Of a stretch of 64,000 nucleotides of DNA, positions 32,697 through 41,999 are shown in pieces. Position numbers and translations under genes: made by a program. The notes beneath the pieces were generated by a model that did no database searches, had not been told where the DNA came from, and was given only the letters and a program-made list of their open reading frames with translations. The number at the start of each line of letters is the position of its first letter. Positions within the stretch are counted from its first letter, which is position 1. Source of the DNA: Anaerolineae bacterium (GTDB taxonomy: Bacteria; Chloroflexota; Anaerolineae; Promineifilales; Promineifilaceae); NCBI GenBank assembly GCA_020848035.1, contig JADLAX010000026.1:1-64000 (forward strand), written 5' to 3'.

Positions 32697-34841
32697 ATGT
32701 CACATCTAAACGATAAAGTTCCCGAGAAAATCGGCCGTATTACTGAACTGGCCTACAACCTTTGGTGGAGTTGGACCCCCGAAGCACGCGGCCTCTTCCG
32801 TCGCCTGGATTACCCCCTCTGGCGCAAAACCCTGCACAACCCCGTGCAAATGCTCCAAGAAATCAGCCCCACCAAACTGCAAGAAGCCGCCCAAGATTCA
32901 ACCTTCATCCGTCAGTACAACAAAGTCATGATGCTCTTCGATGAAATGTTGAAAAATCGAGGCACCTGGTTTCACCAAACCTACCCGGAACTGAGCGACA
33001 AAACCATCGCCTATTTCTCCTTTGAGTTTGGTCTGCACAGCTCACTGCCCATCTACTCCGGCGGCCTGGGCATTCTTTCGGGCGACCACGCCAAAGAGGC
33101 CAGCGATTTGGGCCTGCCCTTTGTCGGCGTCGGTTTCATGTATCCCCAGGGCTATTTCCGCCAGCGCCTCCCTTCCCACGGTTGGCAGGAAGCCGTCTAC
33201 CACCAGCTGGATATCAGCCAGGCACCCGTGCTGCCTATGCTGAACGGCAATGGCCACGAAATGCGCATCACCGTCAACCTGGCCGGGCGGCCTGTGCATG
33301 CCCGCGTCTGGCATGTACGAGTCGGCCGTATCCCCCTCTTCCTCCTCGACACCGACGTTGACGAAAACGAACCGTGGGATCGTGAACTTTCCGCCCGCCT
33401 CTATGCCGGCGATTCAGAAACCCGCATTCGGCAGGAAATCATGCTAGGCATAGGCGGCGTCCGTGCCCTGCGCGCCCTGGGCATCAACCCTGCTGCCTGG
33501 CACATGAACGAAGGCCACTCGGCCTTCCTCACACTGGAATGCATTCGCGAACAGGTGAAACAAGGCAAAAGTTTTGATGAAGCCACCGAAATCATCAAAA
33601 AGCAATCCATCTTCACCACCCATACGCCGGTTCCGGCCGGGCATGACGCGTTCGGCTTTCACCTGGTTGAACAATACTTCAACGGCTTCTGGGACGAACT
33701 GGGCATCAGCCGCGAACGTTTCTTGCGGTTAGGTGGGCACGAGGAAGAATGGGGCATGGCCTTCAACATGACTGTGCTGGCGCTTAACCTGTCTGGCCAA
33801 TCCAACGGCGTAAGCAAGCTGCATGGGGCCGTCTCCCGCCAGATGTGGCAAGAAGTGTGGCCCGGCAAATCTGCAGACGAAGTGCCGATTAGCTCCATTA
33901 CCAACGGGGTACACGTCCCGACGTGGGTCGCCGGCGAAATGGACAACATCTTCGACAAATACCTCGGCCCTGGCTGGCTGGATGAGCAGGACACTCAGGC
34001 CATCTGGCAGCGACTGGCTGAAGTACCAGACAGTGAAATGTGGGAAGTCCATCTTCTGCTCAAGCGCAAGCTCATGAGCTTCCTCCGTGAGCGTGCCCGG
34101 CGGCGTTGGGTGAACGGCGGCAGCGATCCGACCCAGGTCTTAACCAGCGGTACACTGCTTGACCCCGAAGCGCTGACCATTGGTTTTGCCCGTCGTTTTG
34201 CCACTTACAAACGAGCCACGCTCATCTTCCGAGATTTGCAGCGGCTGCAAAACATCTTGTTGGATACCCACCGCCCGGTCCAAATTGTCTTTGCGGGCAA
34301 GGCGCACCCGGCCGATGAACCCGGCAAATCACTCATTCAGCACATCTACAATCTGGCCAAACACAACCAGGTTGGCGGCCGCATTGCGTTTATCGAAGAT
34401 TACGATATGCACATGGCCCGCTACCTGACTCAGGGTGTGGATGTCTGGTTAAACAACCCACGCCGCCCGCGTGAAGCGAGCGGCACCAGCGGTATGAAGG
34501 CCGCCATCAATGGCATCCCGAACATGAGCATTCTGGATGGCTGGTGGATGGAAGGGTACAACGGGGCCAACGGCTGGGCCATTGGTGACGATCGCGAGCT
34601 GGGCAACCAGGACATTCAAGATGAGTTTGATGCCAACTCCATGTACCAGCTTCTAGAAGAGGAACTTGTGCCGCTCTATTACGACCGGGATCGGGATGGT
34701 ATACCGCGGGGTTGGGTGGAAATAATGCGGGAAAGCATTCGCTCCTGTGCGCCGATGTTTGGCACACGCCGCATGATTAAAGAGTACACCACCAATTTGT
34801 ACGTTAAAGCCATGCTGGCCGGTGAGGCCGAACCAGCTTAA
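32697..34841 (+). CDS. glgP: Alpha-glucan (glycogen/starch) phosphorylase, GT35
   Basis: A 714-residue alpha-glucan phosphorylase of the shorter alternative type, releasing glucose-1-phosphate from glycogen or maltodextrin. N-terminal LAYNLWWSWTPEARGLF and the YSGGLGILSGDHAKEASDLG region are typical of this subfamily; the pyridoxal-phosphate lysine lies in EASGTSGMKAAINGI, followed by NMSILDGWWMEGYNG. Length (about 700 versus 800-850 for classical GlgP) also fits the alternative form. No ACGGCCGT copy occurs in this 2.1-kb gene, unlike most genes here. Product feeds phosphoglucomutase (16065-17711). Confidence 0.95.
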   Translation: MSHLNDKVPEKIGRITELAYNLWWSWTPEARGLFRRLDYPLWRKTLHNPVQMLQEISPTKLQEAAQDSTFIRQYNKVMMLFDEMLKNRGTWFHQTYPELSDKTIAYFSFEFGLHSSLPIYSGGLGILSGDHAKEASDLGLPFVGVGFMYPQGYFRQRLPSHGWQEAVYHQLDISQAPVLPMLNGNGHEMRITVNLAGRPVHARVWHVRVGRIPLFLLDTDVDENEPWDRELSARLYAGDSETRIRQEIMLGIGGVRALRALGINPAAWHMNEGHSAFLTLECIREQVKQGKSFDEATEIIKKQSIFTTHTPVPAGHDAFGFHLVEQYFNGFWDELGISRERFLRLGGHEEEWGMAFNMTVLALNLSGQSNGVSKLHGAVSRQMWQEVWPGKSADEVPISSITNGVHVPTWVAGEMDNIFDKYLGPGWLDEQDTQAIWQRLAEVPDSEMWEVHLLLKRKLMSFLRERARRRWVNGGSDPTQVLTSGTLLDPEALTIGFARRFATYKRATLIFRDLQRLQNILLDTHRPVQIVFAGKAHPADEPGKSLIQHIYNLAKHNQVGGRIAFIEDYDMHMARYLTQGVDVWLNNPRRPREASGTSGMKAAINGIPNMSILDGWWMEGYNGANGWAIGDDRELGNQDIQDEFDANSMYQLLEEELVPLYYDRDRDGIPRGWVEIMRESIRSCAPMFGTRRMIKEYTTNLYVKAMLAGEAEPA

Positions 34842-34846
34842 TCTGA

Positions 34847-35200
34847 GTGAGCATGAATCGCTGGCTAAAGCGCATTGGCTATTTTTTTCTGGTGCTGTTG
34901 TGGCTCATGGTCATGGCGTTCCCAACGTTTGCCTTTTTCCTGGCAACTCAAGGGGAAATCCAGTTAGGCGATGAGCCACGCAGTCACATTCGTTTTTTTA
35001 TGGTTCAAGAAGAAAGCAGCAGCGGGGTGGGCGTTGAGTGGGTGCGGGATGCAGCTCGGGTAGAAAACTGTACTCGCACCACACTGCGCTACTTTTTGTG
35101 GGAGGGGCGTGAAGCTGGCCAAAACGTAAGCTTTTGCCAATGTTACGATCCGGTCACGGATGCCCCGCTGCCTATTGAGGAGAGCAGCTGTACCCCATGA
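34847..35200 (+). CDS. Small single-span membrane protein, unknown function
   Basis: A 117-residue protein with one N-terminal hydrophobic segment (about residues 11-33), uncleaved anchor or signal peptide, then an extracytoplasmic domain with four cysteines in its second half ([15 protein letters not shown] and a final SSC) that could form disulphides. No family recognised. GTG 34847 or ATG 34853 may start it; it begins 5 bases after glgP and its stop overlaps the ATG of the OsmC gene, so it is cotranscribed with both. Confidence 0.7.
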   Translation: MSMNRWLKRIGYFFLVLLWLMVMAFPTFAFFLATQGEIQLGDEPRSHIRFFMVQEESSSGVGVEWVRDAARVENCTRTTLRYFLWEGREAGQNVSFCQCYDPVTDAPLPIEESSCTP

Positions 35201-35634
35201 GTAACATTGCCTTAAAGTGGACCGGTCAGGGAAGTCAGATGTTTGTTGGCCGGGATTCTTACGGTCACATTATTGTTTCAGGTTCCTGGCCGCAGGATAA
35301 TCAGGAGTGGCAAGAGTGGAAGGGTGTCAAGCCATCCGACCTACTGCTGCTGAGCCTGGCCTCCTGTTCAGCGTATGACGTGGTGCTGATCTTAAGCCGC
35401 CAACGCCAGCAGTTGACTAACCTATACGTGGCTGTAGATGGCCAGCAAGCGGCGGAAGCGCCTTACCAATTCACTCAAATTCACCAGCATTATACCGTTG
35501 AGGGGATTGATCTGGATCCACAAAAGGTAGCCCGCGCCATTGAGCTTTCAGAGGAAAAGTATTGCTCGGTGGCAGCAACCATTCGTGGGGTGGCGACGCT
35601 GACACACAGCTTTGAGATTGTTGCGCAGTCTTAG
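35197..35634 (+). CDS. OsmC/Ohr-family protein
   Basis: A 145-residue OsmC-superfamily protein. These reduce organic or fatty-acid hydroperoxides with a thiol pair; both expected cysteines are visible, in [11 protein letters not shown] (about residue 53) and [10 protein letters not shown] (about 119). Sequence type is closer to the YhfA/OsmC-like group than to Ohr. ATG 35197 overlaps the upstream stop codon (ATGA). A weak stem-loop with a T-rich tail follows at 35672-35702. Confidence 0.9.
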   Translation: MSNIALKWTGQGSQMFVGRDSYGHIIVSGSWPQDNQEWQEWKGVKPSDLLLLSLASCSAYDVVLILSRQRQQLTNLYVAVDGQQAAEAPYQFTQIHQHYTVEGIDLDPQKVARAIELSEEKYCSVAATIRGVATLTHSFEIVAQS

Positions 35635-35671
35635 GTTGAGGTAGGGGGCATGGTTTAGCGTTTGAACAGAG

Positions 35672-35702
35672 ATTCCCTGTGCCTCGGTGCCGGGAATTTT
35701 TA
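35672..35702 (+). terminator. Possible terminator after the OsmC gene
   Basis: ATTCCC (35672-35677) and GGGAAT (35692-35697) with a GC-containing loop, followed by TTTTATTTT. The stem is short, so strength is uncertain. Confidence 0.5.
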
Positions 35703-35907
35703 TTTTGGAGGCGCATCAAATCATGTAATTGACGGATTCCGCCTTACGTTATTTGGCGAGATTTTCTGCCCATTACCCAATTTCACATAAGATGTCACAT
35801 TGAGTTTAGATGTGATACAATGCTGTGTAGAAAGTCAGGTGTGTTTGTGTTGCGGCTGGCTTTGGTTAATGAGCTGGCAGCTATTGTTCACCCAACCATT
35901 CAGGACT

Positions 35908-36480
35908 ATGAAATCAGTTTCAAACAAATCGCCATATCCTGTTGACGGCCGTTCCCCAGACTGGTCCGAGCCGACAACCACCACGTTTGTTCCCACGGCC
36001 GTTCAGCTAGAACGCGCCCGCTCGCTTAAGCGGTTTAACCTCTGGACCGTGTATGTGCCGCTGGGGGTGGTAGGGACGGCCGTTCTCGCCCTGCTCATCT
36101 ACCTGCTCATCATCGCCATCTGGCCCCCGTATGAAGATACCCACCTCTTCCTCTCCGGCATTGCCGATATCATCCTGATTCTGTTCATGCTGCCCGTGGT
36201 GCTGATCTTTGGTCTGCTGCTGGTGGGCATCATTGGCGGCGGCATCTACTGGCGTAAATCACGCAAAGAGTCCGATGCCCCGGCACTGCAAAAGCAGTAC
36301 GGCCGTCTCCGCCTGCTGCTCTGGAAAGTGGACCAAAAGCTGAGCGGCCTCTACCGCCAGATGGACCAGCTGATGCCCAAAGTGGCCGGGCCGGTCATTC
36401 GGTACAACGCCTTCCTGGCGTATGCCAACACCTGGCTGGAACACCTGCAACAACAACTTAAACGACACGAAGCGGAGTAA
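35908..36480 (+). CDS. Two-span membrane protein, unknown function
   Basis: A 190-residue protein with a soluble N-terminal 45 residues, two transmembrane segments (about 48-71 and 86-114) and a basic helical C-terminal domain of about 75 residues (LRLLLWKVDQKLSGLYRQMDQL). The frame is open from 35800, but ATG 35908 has AGGA just upstream and starts a sensible soluble N-terminus; the longer leader is Cys/Trp-rich and unlikely. The next small gene starts 4 bases after the stop. No family recognised. Three ACGGCCGT copies lie within 130 bases here. Confidence 0.7.
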   Translation: MKSVSNKSPYPVDGRSPDWSEPTTTTFVPTAVQLERARSLKRFNLWTVYVPLGVVGTAVLALLIYLLIIAIWPPYEDTHLFLSGIADIILILFMLPVVLIFGLLLVGIIGGGIYWRKSRKESDAPALQKQYGRLRLLLWKVDQKLSGLYRQMDQLMPKVAGPVIRYNAFLAYANTWLEHLQQQLKRHEAE

Positions 36481-36484
36481 TTGT

Positions 36485-36703
36485 ATGAATCAACAACTCA
36501 ATTCCAAATGGAAGACCAACTTACTGATTGTGGGTGCCCTTGGGGGTGCCTTGATTGGAGCAGGAACGGCCTACCTGCTGGCCCGCTCAGCCGAAAGTAA
36601 CCGGGGTGGCCCGCCGGAAATCTCTACCAAAGACCTGCTCAGCACGGGTATTGCCATTATTGGGGTCATTCGCGGCATCGCCGCGCTGGGAGATGGTAAA
36701 TAG
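36485..36703 (+). CDS. Small glycine-rich membrane protein
   Basis: A 72-residue protein with one membrane segment (about residues 12-32, LLIVGALGGALIGAGTAYLLA) reminiscent of YtxH-type small membrane proteins, and a second weakly hydrophobic stretch near the end (LLSTGIAIIGVIRGIAAL). ATG 36485 lies 4 bases after the preceding stop codon, so the two are probably made together. Function unknown. Confidence 0.7.
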   Translation: MNQQLNSKWKTNLLIVGALGGALIGAGTAYLLARSAESNRGGPPEISTKDLLSTGIAIIGVIRGIAALGDGK

Positions 36704-36790
36704 AGGGGTTACCGGTCTGTTTTGGTGTGACAGATCAAATTGGTTGTATACATCCCACTGGCAGCGCAGCACTCCAGCTCTTGTTACCGT

Positions 36791-39271
36791 ATGAAAAATT
36801 TCGACAGGCTTCATGAGGGTACCTTCAGCGAAGGAACCAGTCTGGCAGATGATGTCAGGACCCCCGTCCACAGCCCGTTACTCGCGGCCGTAGAATTTCC
36901 GCAATCCCTGCCCATTCTACCCCTGCGTGGGCTGGTGGTTTATCCGCATACGGCCGTTCCCCTCAACGTCGGTCAACCCCGCTCCATCCGCCTGCTCGAA
37001 AGCACCAGCCCGCAAAATGGCCTCATCGGTCTGTGCGCCAGCTACGACAAAAACCGCGCCGCCCCCGGACCTGATGAAATCTACCGCATCGGCACGATTG
37101 GCTCCGTGCATCGCCAGCTGCGCCGCAAAGACGGCACCATCCGCATGCTGGTCAACGGCCTGCAGCGCTTCCGCATCAAGGAGTTCATCACCACCGATCC
37201 CTTCCTGGTGGCGGAAATCGAACCGCTGCCAGAGGATGTAACCAGCAACACCCAAAGCGTGGCCATGACCCGCAACCTGGTAGACATGTTCATGCGGCTG
37301 GCCGAATATGTCCCCAGCATCCCCGGCGATCTGCTTGCCTCCAGCCTCAACCTGGAAAATCCGCTCCAGTTAGTCTACACCGTGGCCACCTATCTCCAGC
37401 TCGAACTCAACGAAGCCCAGCAGTTTTTGGAGTTCAACACCCTCTCGGAAAAGCTGGCCTGGCTGGTACGCCACATCGGCCAGGAAACAGAAATCATGGA
37501 GATGGGGCAGCGTATCCGCTCTGAAGCGGTGGGGCAGATGGAACAGGCGCAGCGCGAATATTTCCTGCGGGAGCAGCTCAAAGCGATCCAGCGTGAGCTG
37601 GGTGAGGCCGACGAGCGAGAGCTGGAAGCCCGGACCTTTCGCGAGAAGATCGAAGCAGCCAACATGCCCGCTGAAGCGCGCCAGGAGGCCGAACGCGAGC
37701 TGAACCGGCTCACCCGGCTGCCGGTGGCTGCCGCCGAATACGGCGTCGTGCGCACCTACCTGGAATGGCTGGTCAACCTGCCCTGGGATGTCGCCACCAC
37801 CGACAATCTGGACCTGCGCCACGCCCGCACCGTGTTGGATGAAGACCATCACGGCCTGGACGAAGTGAAGGAGCGGATTGTGGAATTTTTGGCGGTGCGG
37901 CGGCTGCGGCAGGGGCGCATGGTGGATGGTGAATGGGGGACAACGGCCGTTTCCACCCCCACCACACCAGACCGTCACGGCGCTATCCTCTGCTTTGTTG
38001 GTCCGCCCGGCGTGGGTAAAACCTCGCTCGGCCGCTCCATTGCCCGGGCCATGGGCCGCCAGTTTGCCCGCATCTCCCTGGGCGGCATGCGCGACGAGGC
38101 CGAAATTCGCGGCCACCGCCGTACCTACATCGGCGCGCTGCCCGGCCGCATCATGCAAACGCTGCGCCGCTGCGGCAGCAACAACCCGGTGATCATTTTG
38201 GACGAGATCGACAAGCTGGGGGCCGACTTCCGTGGCGATCCGGCATCGGCTTTGCTGGAAGTGCTGGATCCCGAGCAAAACAACACCTTCCGTGACCATT
38301 ACCTGGATGTGCCTTTTGACCTTTCCTGCGTGATGTTCATCACCACGGCCAACACGCTCGATGCCATTCCCGCGCCGCTGCAAGACCGCATGGAAGTGAT
38401 CCGGCTGGCAGGCTACACGGAAAGCGAGAAGGTGGCCATTGCCGAGCAGTACCTGGTGCCGCGCCAGATCCGGCAGAACGGGCTGCTGCCGGAAGAGGTA
38501 GGGGTAGATACGGCCGTCCTGCGCCAGATCATCCGTGACTACACCCGTGAAGCCGGTGTCAGAGAGCTGGAGCGGCAGATTGGCCGGGTGTGCCGCAAGG
38601 TGGCAACGGCCGTGGCCACCCTGCCCGATGGCAGCCAGGTCACCAACCACGCCATTCAGCCAGAGCAGCTGCCCGAATTTCTTGGCCCGGTGCGCTACTT
38701 TGCCGATGCCGCACAGCGCACCAGCCTGGCCGGGGTGGCTACGGGGTTGGCCTGGACCAGCACCGGCGGACACATTTTGTTTATCGAGGCGGCCCAAATG
38801 CCAGGCCAAAAAGGACTTACCATCACCGGGCAGTTGGGCGAGGTGATGCAGGAGTCCGCCCAGGCCGCCCTCACCTACGTGCGCTCCAGGGCTGATCAGT
38901 TCGGCGTGGCGGCCAACTTTTTTGATCAGCACGACATTCACATTCACATTCCCGCCGGAGCTATCCCCAAAGATGGCCCCTCAGCCGGAATTGCCATTGC
39001 CACGGCGCTGGCCTCGCTGCTGACAAAACGGCCAGTCTGCCACGACACCGGCATGACGGGAGAAATTACTTTACGGGGCCAGGTTATGCCGATTGGAGGC
39101 GTTAAGGAAAAGGTGCTGGCGGCCCATCGCGCCGGGCTGAATACCGTCATTTTACCCTACCAAAACGAGCCAGACCTGGCCGATATTCCTGATGAAATTA
39201 AAGAAGAGATGTCGTTTGTATTAGCCCGCACGATGGATGACGTGCTAAACGCGGCGCTCTGTACGGATTAA
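36791..39271 (+). CDS. lon: ATP-dependent Lon protease
   Basis: An 826-residue LonA-type protease for misfolded and regulatory proteins. The N-terminal substrate domain starts [19 protein letters not shown]; Walker A is [11 protein letters not shown], Walker [12 protein letters not shown]; the catalytic dyad Ser is in [14 protein letters not shown] and the Lys in [17 protein letters not shown] 36791 ([10 protein letters not shown]) is chosen over the frame opening at 36740. Between the two conserved halves of the AAA module is a short low-complexity insertion near residues 372-398 ([20 protein letters not shown]). It is followed within 7 bases by a response-regulator gene. Confidence 0.96.
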   Translation: MKNFDRLHEGTFSEGTSLADDVRTPVHSPLLAAVEFPQSLPILPLRGLVVYPHTAVPLNVGQPRSIRLLESTSPQNGLIGLCASYDKNRAAPGPDEIYRIGTIGSVHRQLRRKDGTIRMLVNGLQRFRIKEFITTDPFLVAEIEPLPEDVTSNTQSVAMTRNLVDMFMRLAEYVPSIPGDLLASSLNLENPLQLVYTVATYLQLELNEAQQFLEFNTLSEKLAWLVRHIGQETEIMEMGQRIRSEAVGQMEQAQREYFLREQLKAIQRELGEADERELEARTFREKIEAANMPAEARQEAERELNRLTRLPVAAAEYGVVRTYLEWLVNLPWDVATTDNLDLRHARTVLDEDHHGLDEVKERIVEFLAVRRLRQGRMVDGEWGTTAVSTPTTPDRHGAILCFVGPPGVGKTSLGRSIARAMGRQFARISLGGMRDEAEIRGHRRTYIGALPGRIMQTLRRCGSNNPVIILDEIDKLGADFRGDPASALLEVLDPEQNNTFRDHYLDVPFDLSCVMFITTANTLDAIPAPLQDRMEVIRLAGYTESEKVAIAEQYLVPRQIRQNGLLPEEVGVDTAVLRQIIRDYTREAGVRELERQIGRVCRKVATAVATLPDGSQVTNHAIQPEQLPEFLGPVRYFADAAQRTSLAGVATGLAWTSTGGHILFIEAAQMPGQKGLTITGQLGEVMQESAQAALTYVRSRADQFGVAANFFDQHDIHIHIPAGAIPKDGPSAGIAIATALASLLTKRPVCHDTGMTGEITLRGQVMPIGGVKEKVLAAHRAGLNTVILPYQNEPDLADIPDEIKEEMSFVLARTMDDVLNAALCTD

Positions 39272-39278
39272 AAATATC

Positions 39279-39662
39279 ATGACACAAATCATTGTTGTAG
39301 ACGACGACAACACCAATTCAAGTTTAATTAAAATGCTGCTAGAGCTAGACGGCTTTAGCGTTCAAACGTGTGAAGACCAGGCCAAAGCCACGGCCGCAGC
39401 CACGCCGCAAACCAGGGCATTTGTGATCGACTGTCACCTGGCGCGCGGGCGCAGCGGGCTGGATTTGCTGCGCGCCATTCGCGCCGGAGAAACGGAGGCA
39501 CAGGCAGATACGGCCGTCATCATCACTTCAGGCGATTACCGGCAAGAAGACGAATCCATGGCCTCTGGCGCCGATGTTTTTTTGCTCAAACCTTATCCAC
39601 CAGATGCCCTCTCGGCCACCATCAACGACGTCCTGGCAAAAGGGGGTACCCATGAGCAATAG
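39279..39662 (+). CDS. Stand-alone response regulator receiver domain
   Basis: A 127-residue CheY-like receiver with no output domain. Acidic pocket VVDDDN, phosphoacceptor Asp in FVIDCHLARGRSG (about residue 50), conserved Thr/Ser in IITSGD and Lys in FLLKPYPP. It starts 7 bases after lon and overlaps the PHP/AlbA_2 gene by 11 bases, so all are in one operon. No histidine kinase is encoded nearby; its output is presumably by protein contact. Confidence 0.92.
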   Translation: MTQIIVVDDDNTNSSLIKMLLELDGFSVQTCEDQAKATAAATPQTRAFVIDCHLARGRSGLDLLRAIRAGETEAQADTAVIITSGDYRQEDESMASGADVFLLKPYPPDALSATINDVLAKGGTHEQ

Positions 39663-41430
39663 TCGTTCGCGCCAGCACAAACCACATACCAACGCACCTT
39701 CCCGGCAGTGGCGGCGCATGGATTTACACCTGCACACCCCTGGCTCCAGCGATTACCAGGAAATTGGCGTCAGCTACCTGGACATTTTGCGCCAGGCCGA
39801 AATTCGCGGCCTGGACATTGTTGCCTTTACCGACCACAACACGGTGGCCGGGTTTGCCGCCATGCGCAAGGAAGTGGAGCAGCTGCTCTGGCTGGAAGGG
39901 CTAAACCGGCTGGACCCGGAAGAAAAGCGGCGGCTCGACGAATATCGTCGCCTGCTGGACAAAATTCTGGTACTGCCAGGCTTTGAATTTACCGCCACCT
40001 TTGGCTTTCACATCCTGGGCATTTTCCCGCAAGACACGCCCACCAGCTTTCTGGAACACCTGCTGCTGACGCTGCGCGTGCCGCTGGAATCGCTCAAAAA
40101 GGGCAGCGCCACCGTAGGCGCGACGGCCGACGTGCTCACCGCCTACCGCGTCATCAACGAGGCGGGCGGCATTGTCATTGCCGCCCATGCCAACTCCAGC
40201 AACGGCGTGGCCATGCGTGGGCTGGATTTTGGCGGCCAGACGCGTATTGCCTACACCCAAGATCCCGGCCTGCATGTGCTGGAAGTGACAGACCTGGACA
40301 AACGCGGCCGTTACACCACCCGCCGCTTTTTTGATGGCTCCAAACCGGAATATCCCCGCCCCATGCGCTGCATTCAAGGTTCAGACGCCCATCGGCTGAT
40401 TCGCGAGAATCCCAACTCCAAGCTGTTAGGCATTGGCGACCGGGTCACCGAAATTTTGCTGCGCGAGGTTTCGTTTACCGCACTGGCGGAAGTGTTGAAG
40501 GGGAACGATTTGTCGCTGACACGGCCGTATCGCGGCCCAGCCACCCCCATCGACTTTGTTCAGTTAGCCCGCGAAGAGGGCGAATCGATTGTCCAATCCT
40601 TCCATGCCGCCATTACCCAGCGCGGCGGCCATTTAGACCGTGTGCTGCAAGATGTGTGCGCGATGGCCAACGGCAACGGCGGCACCATCTACATTGGCGT
40701 GTCGGCCAATCCCAAAGAAAAACCGGTGGGCGTGCGGGACCACAGCGGCGTGATCAACCGGCTGCAAGAAACCATCAGCAACCGCATTTCACCCGATCCC
40801 AACCTCCACATCGACAACCTGCCCTCGCAGGGCAACCAGATTGTGCGCATCACCGTCCAACCGGGGCAGGAAGCCCCCTACGCCATCGACGACAACCGCT
40901 TCTACATCCGCGACGACACGGAAACCAGCCTGGCGGTGCGGGATGAGATTGTGCGCCTGGTACAGCGCAGCCTGGGCCACACGGCCGAAGTGGAAAAAAC
41001 CCCCGAAATTTTGCCACCCCTGCCACCCATTGGGCAGCTCCAGCCGCAAATTGGCATGCCCACCCGTGTAGATCCTACCGTGGTGGAGCCACCGCGCACC
41101 GGCGTGGAAATTGTGGAGAGCGAAAAACGCCAGGGTACCTACTACCACACCGTGCGCGATTTGCGCAACGGCAGCCTGATCAAAAACGTCACCCGCTCGT
41201 CGGCGCGTAAGCTGTGGCATTATGCCATCACCCAGGTGGAAAGCGGCATCCCCAAGCCTGCCGAGATTTCCTGGCAGGGCAACATTGCCGTGCTGGATGT
41301 GCGCCGCAAAAACGACGGCGTCTGGTATGATCTGGCAATGCGCGATGACGACACCGTGCACTATTTCTACGGCGTCACCGACAGCGGCCTGAACGACAAC
41401 TGGCTGGCGCTCATCGAAAAGGCGCAGTAA
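39652..41430 (+). CDS. PHP-domain phosphoesterase fused to an AlbA_2 (Schlafen-like) domain
   Basis: A 592-residue two-domain protein. Residues about 20-300 are a PHP metal-dependent phosphoesterase with its ligand motifs intact: MDLHLHTPGSSDY, AFTDHN, AAHANSS and QGSDAHR. Residues about 310-450 are an AlbA_2/Schlafen AAA_4-type putative nucleic-acid-binding domain (LDRVLQDVCAMANGNGGTIYIGV, then YIRDDTET). The last 100 residues are unassigned. ATG 39652 overlaps the receiver gene; longer in-frame starts lie inside it. The combination suggests a nucleic-acid- or nucleotide-processing enzyme; substrate unknown. MogA follows after 2 bases. Confidence 0.85.
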   Translation: MSNSRSRQHKPHTNAPSRQWRRMDLHLHTPGSSDYQEIGVSYLDILRQAEIRGLDIVAFTDHNTVAGFAAMRKEVEQLLWLEGLNRLDPEEKRRLDEYRRLLDKILVLPGFEFTATFGFHILGIFPQDTPTSFLEHLLLTLRVPLESLKKGSATVGATADVLTAYRVINEAGGIVIAAHANSSNGVAMRGLDFGGQTRIAYTQDPGLHVLEVTDLDKRGRYTTRRFFDGSKPEYPRPMRCIQGSDAHRLIRENPNSKLLGIGDRVTEILLREVSFTALAEVLKGNDLSLTRPYRGPATPIDFVQLAREEGESIVQSFHAAITQRGGHLDRVLQDVCAMANGNGGTIYIGVSANPKEKPVGVRDHSGVINRLQETISNRISPDPNLHIDNLPSQGNQIVRITVQPGQEAPYAIDDNRFYIRDDTETSLAVRDEIVRLVQRSLGHTAEVEKTPEILPPLPPIGQLQPQIGMPTRVDPTVVEPPRTGVEIVESEKRQGTYYHTVRDLRNGSLIKNVTRSSARKLWHYAITQVESGIPKPAEISWQGNIAVLDVRRKNDGVWYDLAMRDDDTVHYFYGVTDSGLNDNWLALIEKAQ

Positions 41431-41432
41431 CC

Positions 41433-41930
41433 ATGCAGGTTGGCCTCCTCACCATCTCCGACCGTGGCGCACGCGGCGAATACGAAGATCGCAGCGGTCC
41501 GCTGCTGGCCGAGCTGGTGCAGAGCCGCACGCCGTGGCCGGTGAGCCACCGCGCCATCGTGGCCGATGAATTGGATGAAATCGCCGCTACCCTGCGCCGC
41601 TGGTGTGACGAGGGGGTCAATCTCATTCTCACCAGCGGCGGTACCGGCTTTGCCCCCCGCGACGTAACGCCTGAGGCCACCAAAGCGGTCATCGAGCGTG
41701 AAACGCCGGGCATTGCCGAAGCGCTGCGCGCCGAAAGCTTGAAGATCACCCGCCACGCTATGCTGTCTCGCGCCGTGGCGGGCATTCGCGGCCAAACGCT
41801 GATCATCAACCTGCCGGGCAGCCCCAAAGCGGTACGGGAAAACATGGACGTGCTGCTGCCCATCCTGCCCCATGCGCTGGAGCTGCTCACCGGCGCACCC
41901 AACAGCGAAAGCCACCACCGACAAGTGTAG
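41433..41930 (+). CDS. mogA: Molybdopterin adenylyltransferase (MogA/MoaB family)
   Basis: A 165-residue MogA-like protein that adenylylates molybdopterin before MoeA inserts molybdenum. Signatures: VGLLTISDRGARGEYEDRSG at the N-terminus, NLILTSGGTGFAPRDVTPEAT and LPGSPKAVRENMDVLLP. It is the last gene of the tightly spaced lon-receiver-PHP/AlbA_2 run, an unusual place for a Moco gene. Its partner moeA is at 23093-24355. Confidence 0.93.
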   Translation: MQVGLLTISDRGARGEYEDRSGPLLAELVQSRTPWPVSHRAIVADELDEIAATLRRWCDEGVNLILTSGGTGFAPRDVTPEATKAVIERETPGIAEALRAESLKITRHAMLSRAVAGIRGQTLIINLPGSPKAVRENMDVLLPILPHALELLTGAPNSESHHRQV

Positions 41931-41997
41931 GAGATTGGAGATTAGAGATTAAATACATCTCCAAATCTCCAATCTCTAATCTCCCATTCTCCAATCG
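41931..41997. repeat. GAGATTA/GAGATTG heptamer repeat with inverted copy
   Basis: GAGATTG, GAGATTA, GAGATTA (41931-41951) are followed after 12 bases by inverted units AATCTCC, AATCTCT, AATCTCC and degenerate copies (41964-41995). It occupies the whole gap between mogA and rlmI and could fold into a hairpin. Confidence 0.85.
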
Positions 41998-41999
41998 TT

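Noticed and set aside
32697..34841. glgP as horizontally acquired because it lacks ACGGCCGT
   Set aside because: Its codon use and GC look native and related octamers (TCGGCCGT) are present; absence alone is not enough.
37370..38947. 525-codon open frame on the minus strand
   Set aside because: Antisense to lon over its whole length; no recognisable domain or ribosome binding site.
39574..39651. Upstream start for the PHP/AlbA_2 protein
   Set aside because: It would overlap the receiver gene by almost 90 bases; ATG 39652 is closer to the first conserved motif and gives a short operon-type overlap.
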